Of a stretch of DNA of 64,000 nucleotides, positions 33,901-47,427 are shown in pieces. This DNA comes from Epichloe hybrida (lineage: Eukaryota > Ascomycota > Sordariomycetes > Hypocreales > Clavicipitaceae). The number at the start of each line of letters is the position of its first letter. Within the stretch, counting starts at the first letter, position 1. The position numbers and the translations under genes were made by a program. Location: NCBI GenBank assembly GCA_019022495.1, contig JAFEKR010000032.1, positions 372,001 through 436,000 on the forward strand, written 5' to 3'. The notes under the pieces are model-generated. The model did no database searches. It was given only the letters and a program-made list of their open reading frames with translations, and was not told the DNA's origin.

Positions 33901-35600
33901 CTTATTAAAAAGATTTATAAAGTCCGCTAATTCCCTTAGTAATATAGCTATATTAAAGCTATCTAGTTTTATTTTAAGTACTATAATTTATAGCACTATT
34001 ATTATTTCTTTAAGGCTTATAGCTATGAACCTTATTATAGTATCCCTTGTCTTTTATGCCTATTACGCCTTAGCCGTATATAAGAAACTAATGATCCCCT
34101 ATACTAGGGCTTCCCCCCTACGCTTAGTGGCTTCTAAAACATAAAGGCCCTCTACTATACTAATTACTAGTTACCGTTTTGCTATATAAATTATAACATT
34201 ATAGTGCTCTAGCTATAGCATACTAAAGATAACATCCTAGGTAAGACCTAGGATAATATATAAGTACACTAATAACTCCTACCTATTAATATTAATACTA
34301 GCTTATACTATATAAGTAATAGAGGAGGACTTCTTTCTTTATTACCTCCCTCTTCTCTTTATTTCTACTATAGTATACACTTACCTTTATTTTAGTAGTT
34401 ATATAAGCTCTAGGCTAAGCTATCTTACTGCTAATTTACTAATAGCACTATAGTAATTATAGCTATAATTAATCTAAATATTAATATAAAAATATATATT
34501 AAAGAGTACTAGGATTAAGAAAGGTAGTTAGTCTATATATTAATCTATATCTTTATTTATATCTATAAACTAGCTATACTTATCTAAATCTATAGCCACT
34601 AGCTAGCCCCTCTACCCCTATATAAGACTTTGCTTAAGGGCTACTTGTTTTCTAAGGAGTTTATAGTAACCTCCTTATCTATGCTTTCTATGTCTACCTT
34701 ATATAAGTTAATCTAGACCTTAGGTTAGTAGGGTAGGAGAAAGGTGTATTCCTAGATATAATAATCCTTAGATTTATAATATAGGTAGCACCCCTCTTAG
34801 TAGTGTTTAGTTAGTTTTACCTAAGTTGCCTACTTAGCCCTTAGCTAATTTATATTTCTCTTTAGGCCTTTATCCTTCTTATCCAGCTTATTTTACTTGC
34901 CTTATTAAGTCATTATAGCACGCACTCCTATTATAGGTGTATTACTATTATAGTCTATTTATTAGGGAGTAGGTTAGCCTAGCTAGGGTTTGTATTAGTT
35001 CTAAAACTTCTTCTCTAAGGTATAAGATTTAATATTAACTATAATATTATAGTACTAAGTAACTATAATATAGTATTCTATTTAGCTTATCCCCTTACTA
35101 ACAGATATTTCTCTTATATGCTTATTAAGCGTGTGTTAAAGCTTAGCTAGCTTAATATCCTTAGTCTAATAAGTCCCCCCTATTAGGGAGAGTTTCTATT
35201 TAAAATAAATAAAAAATATAGCAAATAGCTCCCCTACCCCTTATTCTATCTAGTTAAGTTCTATAAGGGCTATCTCCTATCTATAGGGATTTATATAAAG
35301 TATTTCTAAGTAGGTTAGGAAAGCCATAGGGGTATAGTTATTTATATAGCTTATCTTAAAGAATAATATAATCTAAGCCTAAACCTTAGGCAATAGGTTC
35401 TAGTAAATAAATACCTATTAGTCCTTATTAGACCTAATAAAGTCCCTATTTACCTCTAACTTATATTCTATTAGGAACTTCTAGGTAGCAAATATAGCCT
35501 TATTACTATTATATAGGTTACCTATAGGAATTAGTTTTTAGCGGATTTATAATATAAGGGATAGTAAGGCTAGCCCCTAAAGTAGAATATAATCTAGATT
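30928..35600 (-). pseudogene. gag-pol remnant of the minus-strand chromovirus
   Basis: On the minus strand, through RIP stops: reverse transcriptase at about 33600-33200 (KVDIYIAFYKL, then FIIAYLNNILVYSRG in place of the YxDDhLhYS catalytic box, and YLGYII); RNase H at about 32950-32560 (NKELLAIILYLK, IDYKNLEYF); integrase C-terminal region at about 31350-31170 (RDKV-LLLRNIKINYPLRKLN); and a chromodomain at 31059-30928 (VKQILVA-NT, ILVK-VKYS, LLESIEK). The aspartates of YxDD read as NN, as expected from G-to-A change of GAY codons. Tf1-like chromoviruses use the chromodomain to target heterochromatin marks. The gag part, at about 35600-34700, is not readable with confidence. Confidence 0.85.
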
Positions 35601-35896
35601 AATTCTAGTAAGGTCTATTAGGGCGTTTAGTAGGAAGTTTTATTATACTACTAATTCTAGGTTTATATATACATGTTATTATAGGCTCTTAATTACCCTT
35701 ACCTACTATGCTAGCATTAGTTAAAGCGTCTTAAACTAGGTATTCTAGGCTTCTAGTAGTACTATAGCTTTAGATAGGGGGGTGTGAGTCCCCTAGCCAG
35801 GTTAGTTGTAAGGATAAAGCGTGTCTATTAGGTCTATTATTATTTACTTTATTTCTTTTAGTAGCCTTCTTTTTAAACTAAAGGAAGTCTCTTAAT

Positions 35897-36115
35897 TATT
35901 ATAGACTAGCCCCTAGGCGGCTATAATAAGGTGTTAATATAGTATTAAGAGACTTAGGGAAGAGAAGGGAAAGGAGAAGAGGCTATCCCTAGTAATGCCC
36001 CTTATACCCCCTTAGCTCCTTATGTAAGCCCCCCTTTCCTTACCTTACCTATTCCTGCTTGCCCCTACCCTTCCTGCTGTACGGAAAATGCTTGGGCAAA
36101 GCCCAAGCCCTTACA
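35897..36115 (-). repeat. LTR (5' LTR) of the minus-strand chromovirus
   Basis: It pairs with 28890-29108. The right, outer end (CCTGCTTGCCCC...GGGCAAAGCCCAAGCCCTTACA) is unmutated, and the inner left end is RIP-converted (TATTATAGACTAG for TGTTATGGACTAG). Confidence 0.93.
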
Positions 36116-37928
36116 TTAGGAGGGACTCTTATAACCTAAAACCCCTAATAGCCACAAAAGCAGACCTTTAGTATATAAGGATAGCATATCTAGGTAAAGA
36201 TATAATAGATTAAGTGCTTTAAAAGGTTAACATACTAATAAAAGAGCATAGTAAGGGTAAATACAAGATTTATCACATAGCTAAGGCATAGAGGTAAATA
36301 TTATAAGTTCTATAGATAGATTCCCTACCCTTAGGACCTCTTTAGGTTATAACCTATAACCTCTTTACTTAATTATAGGGTTATAATAAGAATTATTATA
36401 TTACTCTCTTTACTTATAGGGTAATAGGCCTCCGCTATATCTTTATAATACTAATAAAGACTAAAATCACGTCTTGCTTTAATTAATTAGAAGCGTATTA
36501 CATAAGGAACTTTAGAATTCATATTATAGTTATTATTACTAATAAGGAAACTACCTTCTAGACTAAGAAGTAAGAGGCAGAGGTTACTAATAGAGGTATT
36601 ATTATTAGAAAGTCTAGTCTAGCTTATCTATACTAAAATAGGCATACTAAGTAATCTAGGGGGGTGATAATAAGAGTTATAATAACTCTAATAACCTAAG
36701 TAAGCTTTCTAGAGAATCTTTAGCCTATAGCTATAGAAGCAGCTATTTATATCCTTAATTACATGCCTAGAAAGTCTCTAGATTAGCTTTCACTATATTA
36801 AGCTTTAAATAAATAGCTATAAGAGAATAAGCTTTAATAAAACCATCTACTAGAGAAGCTAGAAGCTTTATTAAATTATCTTTAAGCTTTTAGTTATAAA
36901 GCTTTTATAATAACATAGGATAGGCTTAGGAAAACAGGTCTAAAGCTATTATAAAGAGCTTATATTAGTTATCTAGCTAGTTATATCTCTTTCACCTAAT
37001 ATCTAATTTAGGTACTAATAATGCAAAGGAATTGTTAGTTCTTATTAAGCTATGTTACCTTTAATAAGTTAATCTTCTATGCTTAAGAAAAGAACCTTTT
37101 AATTAAGGAAAAAAAGCCTAAAAGACACCTCCTTTAAGAGCTTATATAAAACTTTAAGGTTAATAATATAAAGGTAAGATATCCTTAGGATATAGGGCTC
37201 CCATAGGCATAAGACTCCCTTCCTCTAATTAATTAGTAAGAAGATTAATATAATTATAATTAACTAAATAATAAAGAAAAGGAAAAAAAAACTTAGGAAT
37301 TAACTCTCCTAACTCCTCTAAATTCACCTAGCTATTAACTAGATTTTTTGGATTACGAACTAATAAATATTAATAGTCTACTAAATCCCTCTGAAATAGA
37401 TTATAAAGATAAAGATCTAGATATTCCTAATATTAATAAAGATAACCTCCTTAAAGCCTTTACTACTACCTTTACCCTAGGAGCTAAGAGTAAGGAAAAG
37501 CCTTATATATTAAGACTTCCTTTACCTCCTACTTATTATAATTATTTAGCTAGGTACCCTAAAGAAAAGGTATTTATTAAAGTAAGAGATAAAGAGTATA
37601 ATAAAGTTATTAATAATAAGGTTACTATTAAAGTTAGTAAATTAGAAGTCTCTTTATATATTAAGGTCTTAGGACTCACTTAGGTATTTACCTATAAATT
37701 AAATTAATTAGGCTACCTTATAAGGCATAAGGCTTAATTATATATACTTAGGAATTAGTAAGCAAAAGGAAACCTTTTAATATAAGCTACTATATTAGTA
37801 AGTATTACATTTAGGCTCCTTATAGTGATTCTATACTACTTTAACCTTAAAGCTTATTAGTATAACTTTATTATAGCTTTCCTAAACTTAAAGCTAGATA
37901 AAGAGGTGTATTATAAGATACTACTAGG

Positions 37929-38327
37929 CAGAGCTTTGTACTACACTACATCTTGTAGTTTTTTTTTTCTAACAAATAATTCATATCTAATCTTAGAAAA
38001 TATATAGAGATATAAAACTTTTATTTTTAAATAGATAACTTTAAAACTACAGTGTAGTTATATACAAGAGTGGGTCTAAAAGTGGGTCCTTAGGCCACAA
38101 ATTGGAAAACCTACATTTTAGTACTAAAAAAATACTACAAATGTAGTATTTGTGATTTGTGGAGCGAGGGCCCACTTTTAGACCCACCTATATATATAGT
38201 ATTTTTCTAAGAATTTTCCTCTATAAGATCACGTGATTTTTAGGATAATAACTTTAATTATAAGCCAGATATAAAAATAAATAGAAATACTACAAGAAAT
38301 ACTACACTACACGAGTGCAAAGCTCTG
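37929..38327. mobile_element. hAT MITE, 399 bp, largely escaped RIP
   Basis: Terminal inverted repeats begin CAGAGCTTTG and end CAAAGCTCTG, with perfect 8-bp duplications CTACTAGG (37921-37928 and 38328-38335). It interrupts the outer copia RT. Unlike its surroundings it keeps many CpA and TpG dinucleotides. A further palindromic insert lies inside it at 38070-38187. Confidence 0.93.
38070..38187. repeat. 118-bp palindromic insert inside the hAT MITE
   Basis: The arms begin GTGGGTCTAAAAGTGGG at 38070 and end CCCACTTTTAGACCCAC at 38187. Complementarity extends about 33 bp per arm with a few mismatches. It could be a second, smaller MITE or an internal hairpin of the host MITE. A target duplication was not clear. 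Confidence 0.7.
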
Positions 38328-39541
38328 CTACTAGGTTATAGGGATAAATAAGCTTACTTAAAACTCCTAAGCGCTATCTATAGGCTATGTAAAGCTTCTC
38401 TTCTTTAGATAAAAGAATTAATTAAATAGTTAGTAAGTAAAGGATTTATATAGATCTTTAAAGATATTTATATGTTTATTAAAGATAGATTAATTATCTT
38501 CTTCTATATTAATAACCTTATAGCCTTATTTATAAAGGGAAAGTTAGCTCTTTATAATAAGTTTAGAGAGAGACTCTTTAAGAGATATAATATTAAAGAC
38601 CTTAGCAAATTATAATAGTTCTTAGGGGTTAAAATTATTAGAGATCACGAAAATTAATAATTATAGCTTAATTAGAAGTCCTATTAGAATAAAGCTATAA
38701 CTAAATTTAATATTAAAGTCCTAGAACAGAAGCTAATAGTACTAATAACTACTATTCCACTTAATCCCTTTAAAGGTAATATTAATCTAAAGGATTTAAA
38801 GAGATATTAATCCCTAGTTAGTACTTTACTATATCCTATAATTATTATATAGCTAGATATTACCTTTATAGTATTATAACTATTATAGTATCTTTAATGC
38901 CTAGGACCTTAGCATATAGAAGCTATAGAAAAGGCTCTAGAGTATAGTTATATATAGGTAAATCTCTTAATTAAATTTAATAGTAATAACCCTAAACTTA
39001 AAGCTTATAGTAATACTTCCTTTACTAATAATCTAGTTATAAGAAGAAGCTTATAAGGCTATATTGTAAAGCTCTTTAGAGGTCTTATACTCTTTAAAGT
39101 AAGAAGATAAAAGACTATAATAACCTCTTTTATAGAAGTAAAGCTCCTAGCGCTATTATATTATAGTAAAGAGCTAATTACCTTTAAATAATTATATTAA
39201 GAAGTTAGTTTATATCTTAGAGAGAATACCCTTAAGATTAAATATAATAATATATAGATAATTTATCTCCTTAAGGAGGAATTTATTAAGCTTATAATAT
39301 AACTATACTATATTAATATCTATTATTACTAGCTTTATTAAGAGGTTATAAAGGGAACCTTTAATATTACCTAGAAAGTAATAAAATAGATAATTACTAA
39401 TAGCCTTATAAAGCTACTAATAGGAAAAGTATTTATAGACTTTAGATAAGCACTAGGGCTTATATAGTTACTAGATTAAATACTTAGTACTAACCTAAAA
39501 GAGTAGGAATTACTAGAAGATCTTACTATAATTAATAATAA

Positions 39542-39808
39542 TGTTAGGAGCACGGAGGCCAAGGGGCCATGGACGGGACGGTCACATGTTAGAGCCCTCG
39601 GATAAGCCTTAGGTTCCGCAGATAACTAAGTAGCTATAAGATAGCTACGTACATATAGTAGGGTATTTAGATAAGGACTGCCTATAAGAGATATAGGAGG
39701 TTAGAGTTTAAGACCTTTATACACCTACCTCTAAGTAGTAGCTCTCTAGCTATAACTAAGAACCTTAGCCTTTACTTTATTTATATCTCCCTAAATATAG
39801 TTATAATA
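39542..39808 (+). repeat. left LTR of the plus-strand chromovirus
   Basis: Its 267 bp pair with 47085-47351. The first roughly 115 bp keep GC-rich, unmutated sequence (CACGGAGGCCAAGGGG...); the rest is RIP-converted. Confidence 0.94.
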
Positions 39809-40019
39809 AGTTAAACTCTTAAACCCTTTAGGGAAAATAGACTATTAGCTAGATTTAAATATAAAGGAGCTATAGAATATTTACCTAAAACATACCTACA
39901 CTACCTAGCAAGGAAGCCCTAACTCTATAGCACCTAGGTAGTAACTAAAACACCCTAACTATAGAATATAAGAGAGTATAGTAAATACTACCTAACTAAT
40001 ATAGTAACACTAAATCTAG

Positions 40020-43000
40020 TAATAATGATAATCTAGATAAGCTATAGAGGTAATATAAGGTTATATAAGCTAAGCTATAAAATACCTATATAAGAAAGGA
40101 GATCTTAGATATAGAAGCATAGCTTAAGGAAATAGAAGTAAACCTATAATTAGCTAGTTTAGGTAAAGAACCTATAATTACCCCTTAGATAAACATATAG
40201 AGAATTCCTCTATTCCTAGATTTCCTACCTAATACAAGTTTATAGTAAACACGTACCTATAAAGCTTTATTAAGATATAGTATAAGGTACCTATATATAA
40301 AGGTAATACTTATAAGAATCTATAGGTATACCTAGTAAATTTAAATATGCTATTTAAGCTAGACCTAAGAACCTTTTAGGATAATAAAATAAAGGTAGTA
40401 TATACTAGTAGCTGCTTAGCTAATAATATAAAGCAATAGTAAATACGTTATATAATAGTGAATAGGTTAGTTAACTACTTAGCTTACACCTAGGATAGAT
40501 TTATATCCTAGCTAAACACTAAAGTAATAAATAAAGATATATAGTGCTTAGAAGCTACTAGGACACTACTAAATCTTAGGTAAAAAAGTAATTAGTCTTT
40601 TTAATCTTTTCTAAGACTTTAGATAAAGGTAAAAGTAAAATTACCTAACTAAATCCCTATATACTTAAGAATAGTAATATTTCTAAATAGCTTAAATAAC
40701 ACTATAAGGAAGCATATAGTTAGCTAAGAGTTCCTAATATCTTAGAGTTACCTATAGGGTTAAGAAAAAAAGGCTAAAGTTATAATAATATCTATATTAA
40801 GTAATTATAATAGAAACTATAATAAGGAGGGCAGGAGCAATAAGAGATAATGCTTTAGCTTCCCTATAAATAACTTATAGCAAAGCTTATAGCAACCTAG
40901 CATAGGCCAGAGACTATTTAAGTGCTATAAATATAGTAGCCCTAGATATAGTTTAAATAAATATAACATAGTAAACTACTTAATTTATAAAAGTAATAAG
41001 TATACTACTAAGAAGTATAAGAATAGTAGTAATAAAACCTCAGACCTAAATAAGATTCTAATTAGTTTAGCTTAGGCCTAGGATAATAGTCTTGCTATAA
41101 AAAACCTATAGATAAGAGAATAAGAATATAAGTATCCTTACGGCAAGATAACCGCTAGTTAGTAATGCTAGCGCTATTTAATATAGGCGCGGAATATTTA
41201 ATAATTTACCTTAAATTATTATTAAAACAGGATTAGAAGAATATAGAATAAACAGAGATAACACTAGAAAGCATAAGCAAGGATAAGATCCTACACTAGG
41301 GAATCCTACGTAAACTAGTTAAGGTAAAAGATAGTATAGGCTATATAAAGGTCTACTAAGTTAGCTACTATATTACTAATATAGGAGAGGGAATGCTCCT
41401 AGGGATAGACTAGACCCTAGAATATAAACCTATAGTAATAGACTAGAAGCAGGGTTTCTAGAGGTTTCTAATAACCTAGAATCACATTACTTTTGCTATA
41501 AGTAAGCAATAACTTTATAAGGTAGTAAAGTAGTCTTCTATTACACTATTACTAGCGTTACTAAAGATTAAGGTAATTAACCTAGAGGTAATAGAAGAAG
41601 ATACTAATAAAAATTCACTAATAGGTGATGTAATAAGTAATAACCTAAGTTATAGCGTAGTTATAGTAATAGTAGTAAAACATACCTATGTATTAAAGAA
41701 GAAAAAACTAAGAAGTGTAATAGTACTCTAGGCAGTGTTTTATAAAGAATTAGTAACACTTACATAAGAGACAGATAGTAATACACCCCTATAGTAAATT
41801 CTAGAAGAGTACGCGGAATTTATAAATATGTTTTTAAAGAAGCTAGCTAGTAAGCTCCTAGAATTAGGTAGTTACACTTATATAATTAAATTAGAAGAGG
41901 GAAAATAACTACCCTAGGGACCTATATATAACCTAGCTAAAAAAGAGCTAGAAGTGCTTAGGGAGTACCTAGTAAGTACGTAGGAGAAAGGGTGGATTAG
42001 AAGATTAACAAGCCTAGTAGGAGCTCTGATTTTATTTATTCTAAAAAAATCAGGGAAATTAAGGCTTTATGTGGATTATAGGGGCCTTAATAGGATTACT
42101 ATTAAAAATAGGGCCCCTTTGCTACTAATCTCCGAAATCCTTAATTAATTAGTAGGTGTAAAGATTTTTATATTACTAGATCTTTAAGAGGTATACTACT
42201 AGCTACGTATCTATAAGGGTAATAAGTAGAAGATAGTATTCCGTTACTACTATAGGCACTTTGAATATCTTATAATGCTATTTGGGTTAGTAAATGCGCT
42301 AGCCACTTTTCAGGAATATATTAATAATGCTCTTAAGGGGCTTGTAGATAAATTCTATATTGTTTACCTTAATAACACCTTAATATATAGTAGCAACCCT
42401 ATAAGACACACAGAGTATATTAAAAGAGTGCTAGGGCGACTTTAGGATACTAACCTTTATATTAACCTTAAAAAATACTAATTTTTAGTTATAAAGGTAA
42501 AGTTCCTAGGTTTTATTATATCTAAGAAGGGCATTAAGATAGAACCATTACGGGTTAAAGCTATTATAACCTAGCTAATACCTAGTAGTGTGTTTAATAT
42601 TTAATTATTCCTTAGGTTTACAGGGTTTTACTAATACTTTATAAAATAGTATAGTAAGGTAGTAGTCTTACTAATAAACTATCTAAAGGGTGTTTAACTA
42701 GTGGAGTTTAAGCTAGAGCCTAGCGAACTTATAGTGTTTAGAGAACTCTAAAAGAAATTCTAGGAGGCACTAATCTTAGTGCACTTTAACTTACTTTATT
42801 CGCTAAGAGTAGAGATAGACGCATCTAGTTATGTAATTAGAGCTATACTTATAATATTAGTGCTAGGTAGCTAGCACCTAGTAGCGTATTTTTTAAGGAA
42901 GTTAACTAATATTAAACTTCGCTACTTAACCCTAGACGCTAAGTTATTAGTAATCTAAGAGGCGTTTTAAGCCTAGAGATATTACCTTATGTATTTAACT

Positions 43001-45160
43001 TATTAGATTATAGTTATTATAAACCATCTAAATCATAAGTACCTAGCTATAAAGCTAAAGCTATCTAGTAGGTAGGTAATAGTATTAGATAAGCTCTGTC
43101 TGTTTAATTTTAGAATTAAATATTATATAGGTAAGCTAAACCTTGCTAATACCCTATTAAGAAAAGTAAATTATATTAGTAAGGAGTGTAGGGCAGAGGC
43201 TATATCCTTGTAGTTACTTAACTTCTTAGCTAAGTTTTTAAATACTAAGCAGTAAGGGTGCTATATATATAATAGTGTAGTTACAGGCCCTAAGGTTATA
43301 TTACTTAGTGTAGTTAATGGTTTATTATAAGAACACTATAAGGGCTATTTAAGCCTCTAGGGTTTTAGGAAGATATAACTTTATTATATTATTAAGAAAC
43401 CTAATAGTCCTATAAAGCCTGTAAGTAGTACGCTAACTAGGTCTACTTATTATAAGTAGTAAGGTTATACCTTATTTATATTTTCTAATATTTCTGTAAG
43501 TCTAGTAAGCCTATAGGTTAGGAGTCTAGCTAGGTTAGTAGTTAGTAAGTAGTGTAAGCGCCCCCTTAAAACGCTACTTAGCTATAATTTATCTATAAGT
43601 CTAAAAGCATACTATAAGCTAGCTACTTATAGTGGTATTATAGTAAGAATATAAGTAGTCTAGTAAACCTCTTCTAAGTTTATATATAACGCATGTCCTA
43701 TATACGTAGAATTAGAGACTTTAATTTAAGTTATATTATTTTAAGCATAGTAAGGTAATAACTTTGCTATAGGTTATAGGAAGCTACTTAAGAGCAGTGA
43801 CCTTAAAGCGTTATAGACATAGTCTATTAGGCCCTCTAAGCTATTAATATTTTAAAATAGAGTTTTTATTCTAGTAAGTATAAGAAAGGAAATTTTATTA
43901 CTTACTAATAATAACCTAGTAGTAAGCCACTAGGGAGTTAGCAGGACCCTCTATTAGATTATAAGTTAGTATTACTAGCTAATAATAAAGAAAGACACTA
44001 AGTTATATATATGAACTTACGTAAGCTATTAGACTTTAAAGCCAAGGCACCACAAACCTTACGGCAAGCTAGCTACGCTACTAGTGCCTAATTAGCCTTT
44101 TTAAGAATTATTAATGGATTTTATCATAGGGCTACCACCCGTGAAAGACGCAAATTAAACCTATAATATAATCTTAGTTATTGTAGACTATTTTATAAAA
44201 TATAGTATTTACATCCCTATTTTAACGTAAATAACTAGCAATAGGTTAGCTACTATATTCCTAGAGTATGTTTTTAGGGATTATAGCGCCCTAGAAGGTA
44301 TTATTATAGACCACGGTTTGACTTTTATTAGCGGGTTTTGGATAACCTTCTGCTATCTTATTGTAACTAAGTAGTAACTAAGCACTACGTTTTACTTGTA
44401 AATAAATAGTTAGATAGAATATTTAAACTAAGTTTTAAAGTATTATTTAAGAGCCTTTGCTTACTTTAATTAGACTAATTAGGCTAATAATCTATTAATA
44501 GCATAGTTTGCGTATAATATAAGCGTTTATTTAACTTATAACTACACCCTAGCTAAGGCGCTATAAGGCTATAACCCTAGGGGACTATAGTAAGTGGTTA
44601 TAGATATTCTTATAGTAAATGACTAGGTAGAGACTTATGCCACTATACTAAGAGATAGATATGTAGTAATTAAGTAGCTTCTAAGTAACTTATAGGCCTA
44701 GTATATAAAATACTATAATAAGAAGCGGACCCTAATAAAGTTTAGAGTAAGTAACTATATTTTATTATTTATAAAGAATATTAACTTATAGTAACCTAGT
44801 AGGAAGCTAAGTATAAAGTACCTAGGCCCTTATAAAATTAAAAAGGTAATTAGGACTTATAGTTTAGTATACTAACTAAAGCTACTACCTAGTATATAAT
44901 TATATAATGTTTTTAATATTACTAATCTTAAACTATTTATAAGGGATCTAACTAATATAGAAGATATGTCCTTACTATAAGAGAATGTTATAGATAATAA
45001 GTAAGAGTTTAAAGTTAAAAGAATTATATTATATTATTATAATAGGAGACATTAGAAATACCTAGTTAAATAGAAGGGCTATAATGCTTTAGAGAACTCT
45101 TAGGTAAAGAAAAGAGATTTTATTATAATAGATATTATTAAGGATTATAAGCGGTAACTA
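40020..45160 (+). pseudogene. gag-pol remnant of the plus-strand chromovirus
   Basis: Through RIP stops: a gag zinc knuckle at about 40925-40980 (CYKYSSPRYSLNKY, a C-to-Y-mutated CCHC box); protease at about 41175-41220 (LFNIGAEYLIIYLKLL); reverse transcriptase at about 42055-42560 ([40 protein letters not shown] in place of YxDDhLhYS, and FLGFIIS); RNase H at about 42810-43100 (VEIDASSYVIRAIL, LVAYFLRKLT, VIINHLNHKYL); integrase at about 43900-44560 (IILVIVDYFIKY, IIIDHGLTFISGF); and a chromodomain at 45005-45118 (FKVKRIILYYYNRRH, YLVK-KGYNALENS). About 1.9 kb of unread AT-rich DNA follows before the right LTR. Not functional. Confidence 0.9.
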
Positions 45161-47084
45161 AGCGGCTAGTTTACGGATATAGAGTTATATTTAGTAGAGT
45201 TTAAATAGTAGTAGTAATATAAAAAAAAAATCCAGATAAATTCTTAGAAACCTAACTTATAGCTACTTTACACTAATTATTCCATTAACACGTTGCTTAC
45301 CTAGCCCCTAGTATTCTTACCTATGCTAATAGGGGCGGAGGATTTGTCCTTATTATTAGAGGAATCCCTCTCCTTATATATATATATATAAAGCTTACTA
45401 GGGAGGTCTAGTAGCCTAATATAAGTAGGAAGCGTGAATATATTAGTAGTAAGCTACTAGTAAGTTAGTAAAGCTATAAACTAAAGCATAGAAATATATA
45501 TAGATAGAAGGTTTTATGTAATAAAATATAAGCTATTAGAAATATTAATCTAGACTTCTAGATTAATAGTATTATTAAGTAGTAATATAGTAACTTATTT
45601 ATTAGCATTAGCCTTATGTGTAACTTCCGCTATAAGTTATGCCTGCCTTACTTAACTATACTTATTAGTATTTTTAGTAGTTAGGAGTGTATTATAAAGT
45701 TTGTGTTTTATATATATTAGATACTAGTAGTATATTAGTAGTAACTAAGTTATAGAAATAAAAGATATATATATTATTAAGAAAGTATAGATTATCTTTA
45801 GGATTACTATAAGTATTAATATACTTAAAGAGTATATAGTATAACTAAGTAAACTAAGTAAAACACTAGTAGTGTGTTAGTATATATATTAGTAGTAAGA
45901 AAGGGAGAATAAACCCTAGTATAGTCCTTATTATTATGCGTATAATAAGTATATTTTATTAAGTTATTTATATAAGTTAGGAGTAATATATAGTAAGATA
46001 GTAGTAAAGTTATACTTAGAGAATTAGTATATTAGGTTAGGATAGATTTACCCTTAATAATATATTATAGCTTTACGCTATTACTATCTTTAGGTATAAT
46101 AGCTTATATTATAACTTACTATATATAGCAAATATAAGGAATCTTTATTCTACTAGTACTACTAGCTATAAGTTAGTAAGGTAAGCGCTAGGGGGTAGAG
46201 ATATTATACTTATATTAAGATTTTTAAAGCTATATACTTCTTACTAAGGGACTTTAAAGGAGATATTAAGGAATTCTTTTTACTAAAGGGAGGTAATAGT
46301 AGTAGAGTAATAGCTTATATTAAAGATATTATTAACTACTAGTAAGTTAGTAATAATATACTATAAGAAACTTATAAGTAAAAGATAAGTAATTAACCTT
46401 TTAGTATTTAAGAGAATTTAGGTATTTTAAATAAGGGTAGATATAGATAATAAAGTAACGCTATAGGATATTAGTAACTACTATAAGAGAAGCTATAAAG
46501 CTACTAGCTTATAGGTAAGGGTAACTTATAATACTAAGGGAGGATATAAAGGGAAGAAAAGTATATAGAAGTAAGGGAAAGTAAGCCTCTTTTATATTAG
46601 CCCTAGACCCCTAAGTAATTTATATACTATATATAACTAATCTAGGAATTATAATATTTATAGTTATAGCTACTACTAGCAGATATGTATACTAGCTATA
46701 AACTCCTAGTAAGATTAATATAATATCCCTAATATTAGATAAGAAGTTATTTATTTTAAATAGTGTGTATTACCTTATCTATTTAACCTAATTATAAAAT
46801 TTAATATAGGTAGCCTGTTTACTTAGTGCTAATAACTTACTAGATAGAGGTATATATATTAGAGGTAATAAAGCAGTAAGTATATAGCTATTTATAATCT
46901 AGAGGTTATAAGAAGGATTACCTAGGACCTTATAATGTCTATCTTATTATTTAAAGCGGACGTAATATCACACACTAATAGTATAGCTAGTAATATAGGC
47001 ATTACTATAGGTTATACATAGCATACACACACTAGCTAAGTAGCTCTTTTTAATTAAGGATAATTATATATTAGGGGGGTAGTA
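45161..47084 (+). other. 3' region of the plus-strand chromovirus
   Basis: RIP-degraded AT-rich DNA runs between the chromodomain and the right LTR. No domain is readable. Its length, about 1.9 kb, matches the long 3' region of the other chromovirus. Confidence 0.45.
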
Positions 47085-47351
47085 TATTAGGAGTATAGAG
47101 GCTAAGGGGCTATAGATAGGATAATTATATATTAGAGCCCTTAGATAAGCCTTAGGTTTTGTAAATAACTAAGTAGCTATAAGATAGCTATATATATATA
47201 ATAGGGTATTTAGACAAGGACTGCCTATAAGAGATATAGGAGGTTAGAGTTTAAGACCTTTATATACCTACCCCTAAGTAGTAGCTCTCTAGCTATAACT
47301 AAGAACCTTAGCCTTCACTCCGTTTATATCTCCCCGAACACAGTCGTGACA
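47085..47351 (+). repeat. right LTR of the plus-strand chromovirus
   Basis: It pairs with 39542-39808. Its outer right end (CACTCCGTTTATATCTCCCC...GTCGTGACA) is unmutated; the left part is RIP-converted. Confidence 0.94.
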
Positions 47352-47427
47352 AATAATTAGATTATTATAGAGATTAATTTAATTAAATTATCACAGGATA
47401 CCTTATTATAAGCCTCCTAGGGGGATA

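Larger units (their letters stand above)
28890..36115 (-). mobile_element. nested Ty3/gypsy chromovirus, minus strand
   Basis: A 7.2-kb element has 219-bp LTRs at 28890-29108 and 35897-36115 and perfect 5-bp duplications TTAGG (28885-28889 and 36116-36120). LTR ends are TGTTATGG...CTTACA on the plus strand. Coding remnants run on the minus strand (RT, then RNase H, integrase, chromodomain), so the 5' LTR is the right-hand one. It interrupts the outer copia between protease and integrase regions. LTR differences are transitions only. Confidence 0.95.
36116..39541 (+). pseudogene. outer copia integrase, reverse transcriptase and RNase H remnant
   Basis: Integrase-like segments come first, at about 36290-36990 (ITSCFN-LEAYYIRNFRIHIIVI and PIAIEAAIYILNYMPRKSLD). 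The 37348-37683 segment is an open frame of 111 codons that survived RIP; it corresponds to the linker and start of the copia RT (LPPTYYNYLARYPKEKVFIK, continuing VFTYKLN-LGYLIRHKA-L). RT continues past a MITE at 37929-38327 with DRLIIFFYINNLIALF and FLGVKII. RNase H follows at about 38990-39180 (LKAYSNTSFTNNLV, SFIEVKLLAL), and a tail ITNSLIKLLIGKVFIDFR matches the IADGLTK-L end of copia polyproteins. Not a host gene. Confidence 0.88.
39542..47351 (+). mobile_element. nested Ty3/gypsy chromovirus, plus strand
   Basis: A 7.8-kb element has 267-bp LTRs at 39542-39808 and 47085-47351 and perfect 5-bp duplications AATAA (39537-39541 and 47352-47356). LTR ends are TGTTAGGAG...GTGACA. A polypurine run AGGGGGGTAG (47073-47082) precedes the right LTR. 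It inserted at the 3' end of the outer copia pol, leaving only about 70 bp before the outer right LTR. All LTR differences are transitions. Confidence 0.95.

Noticed and set aside
37348..37683. 111-codon open frame as a host gene inside the AT-rich island
   Set aside because: It is in frame with copia integrase and RT remnants and corresponds to the linker before the RT; it merely lacks a RIP stop.
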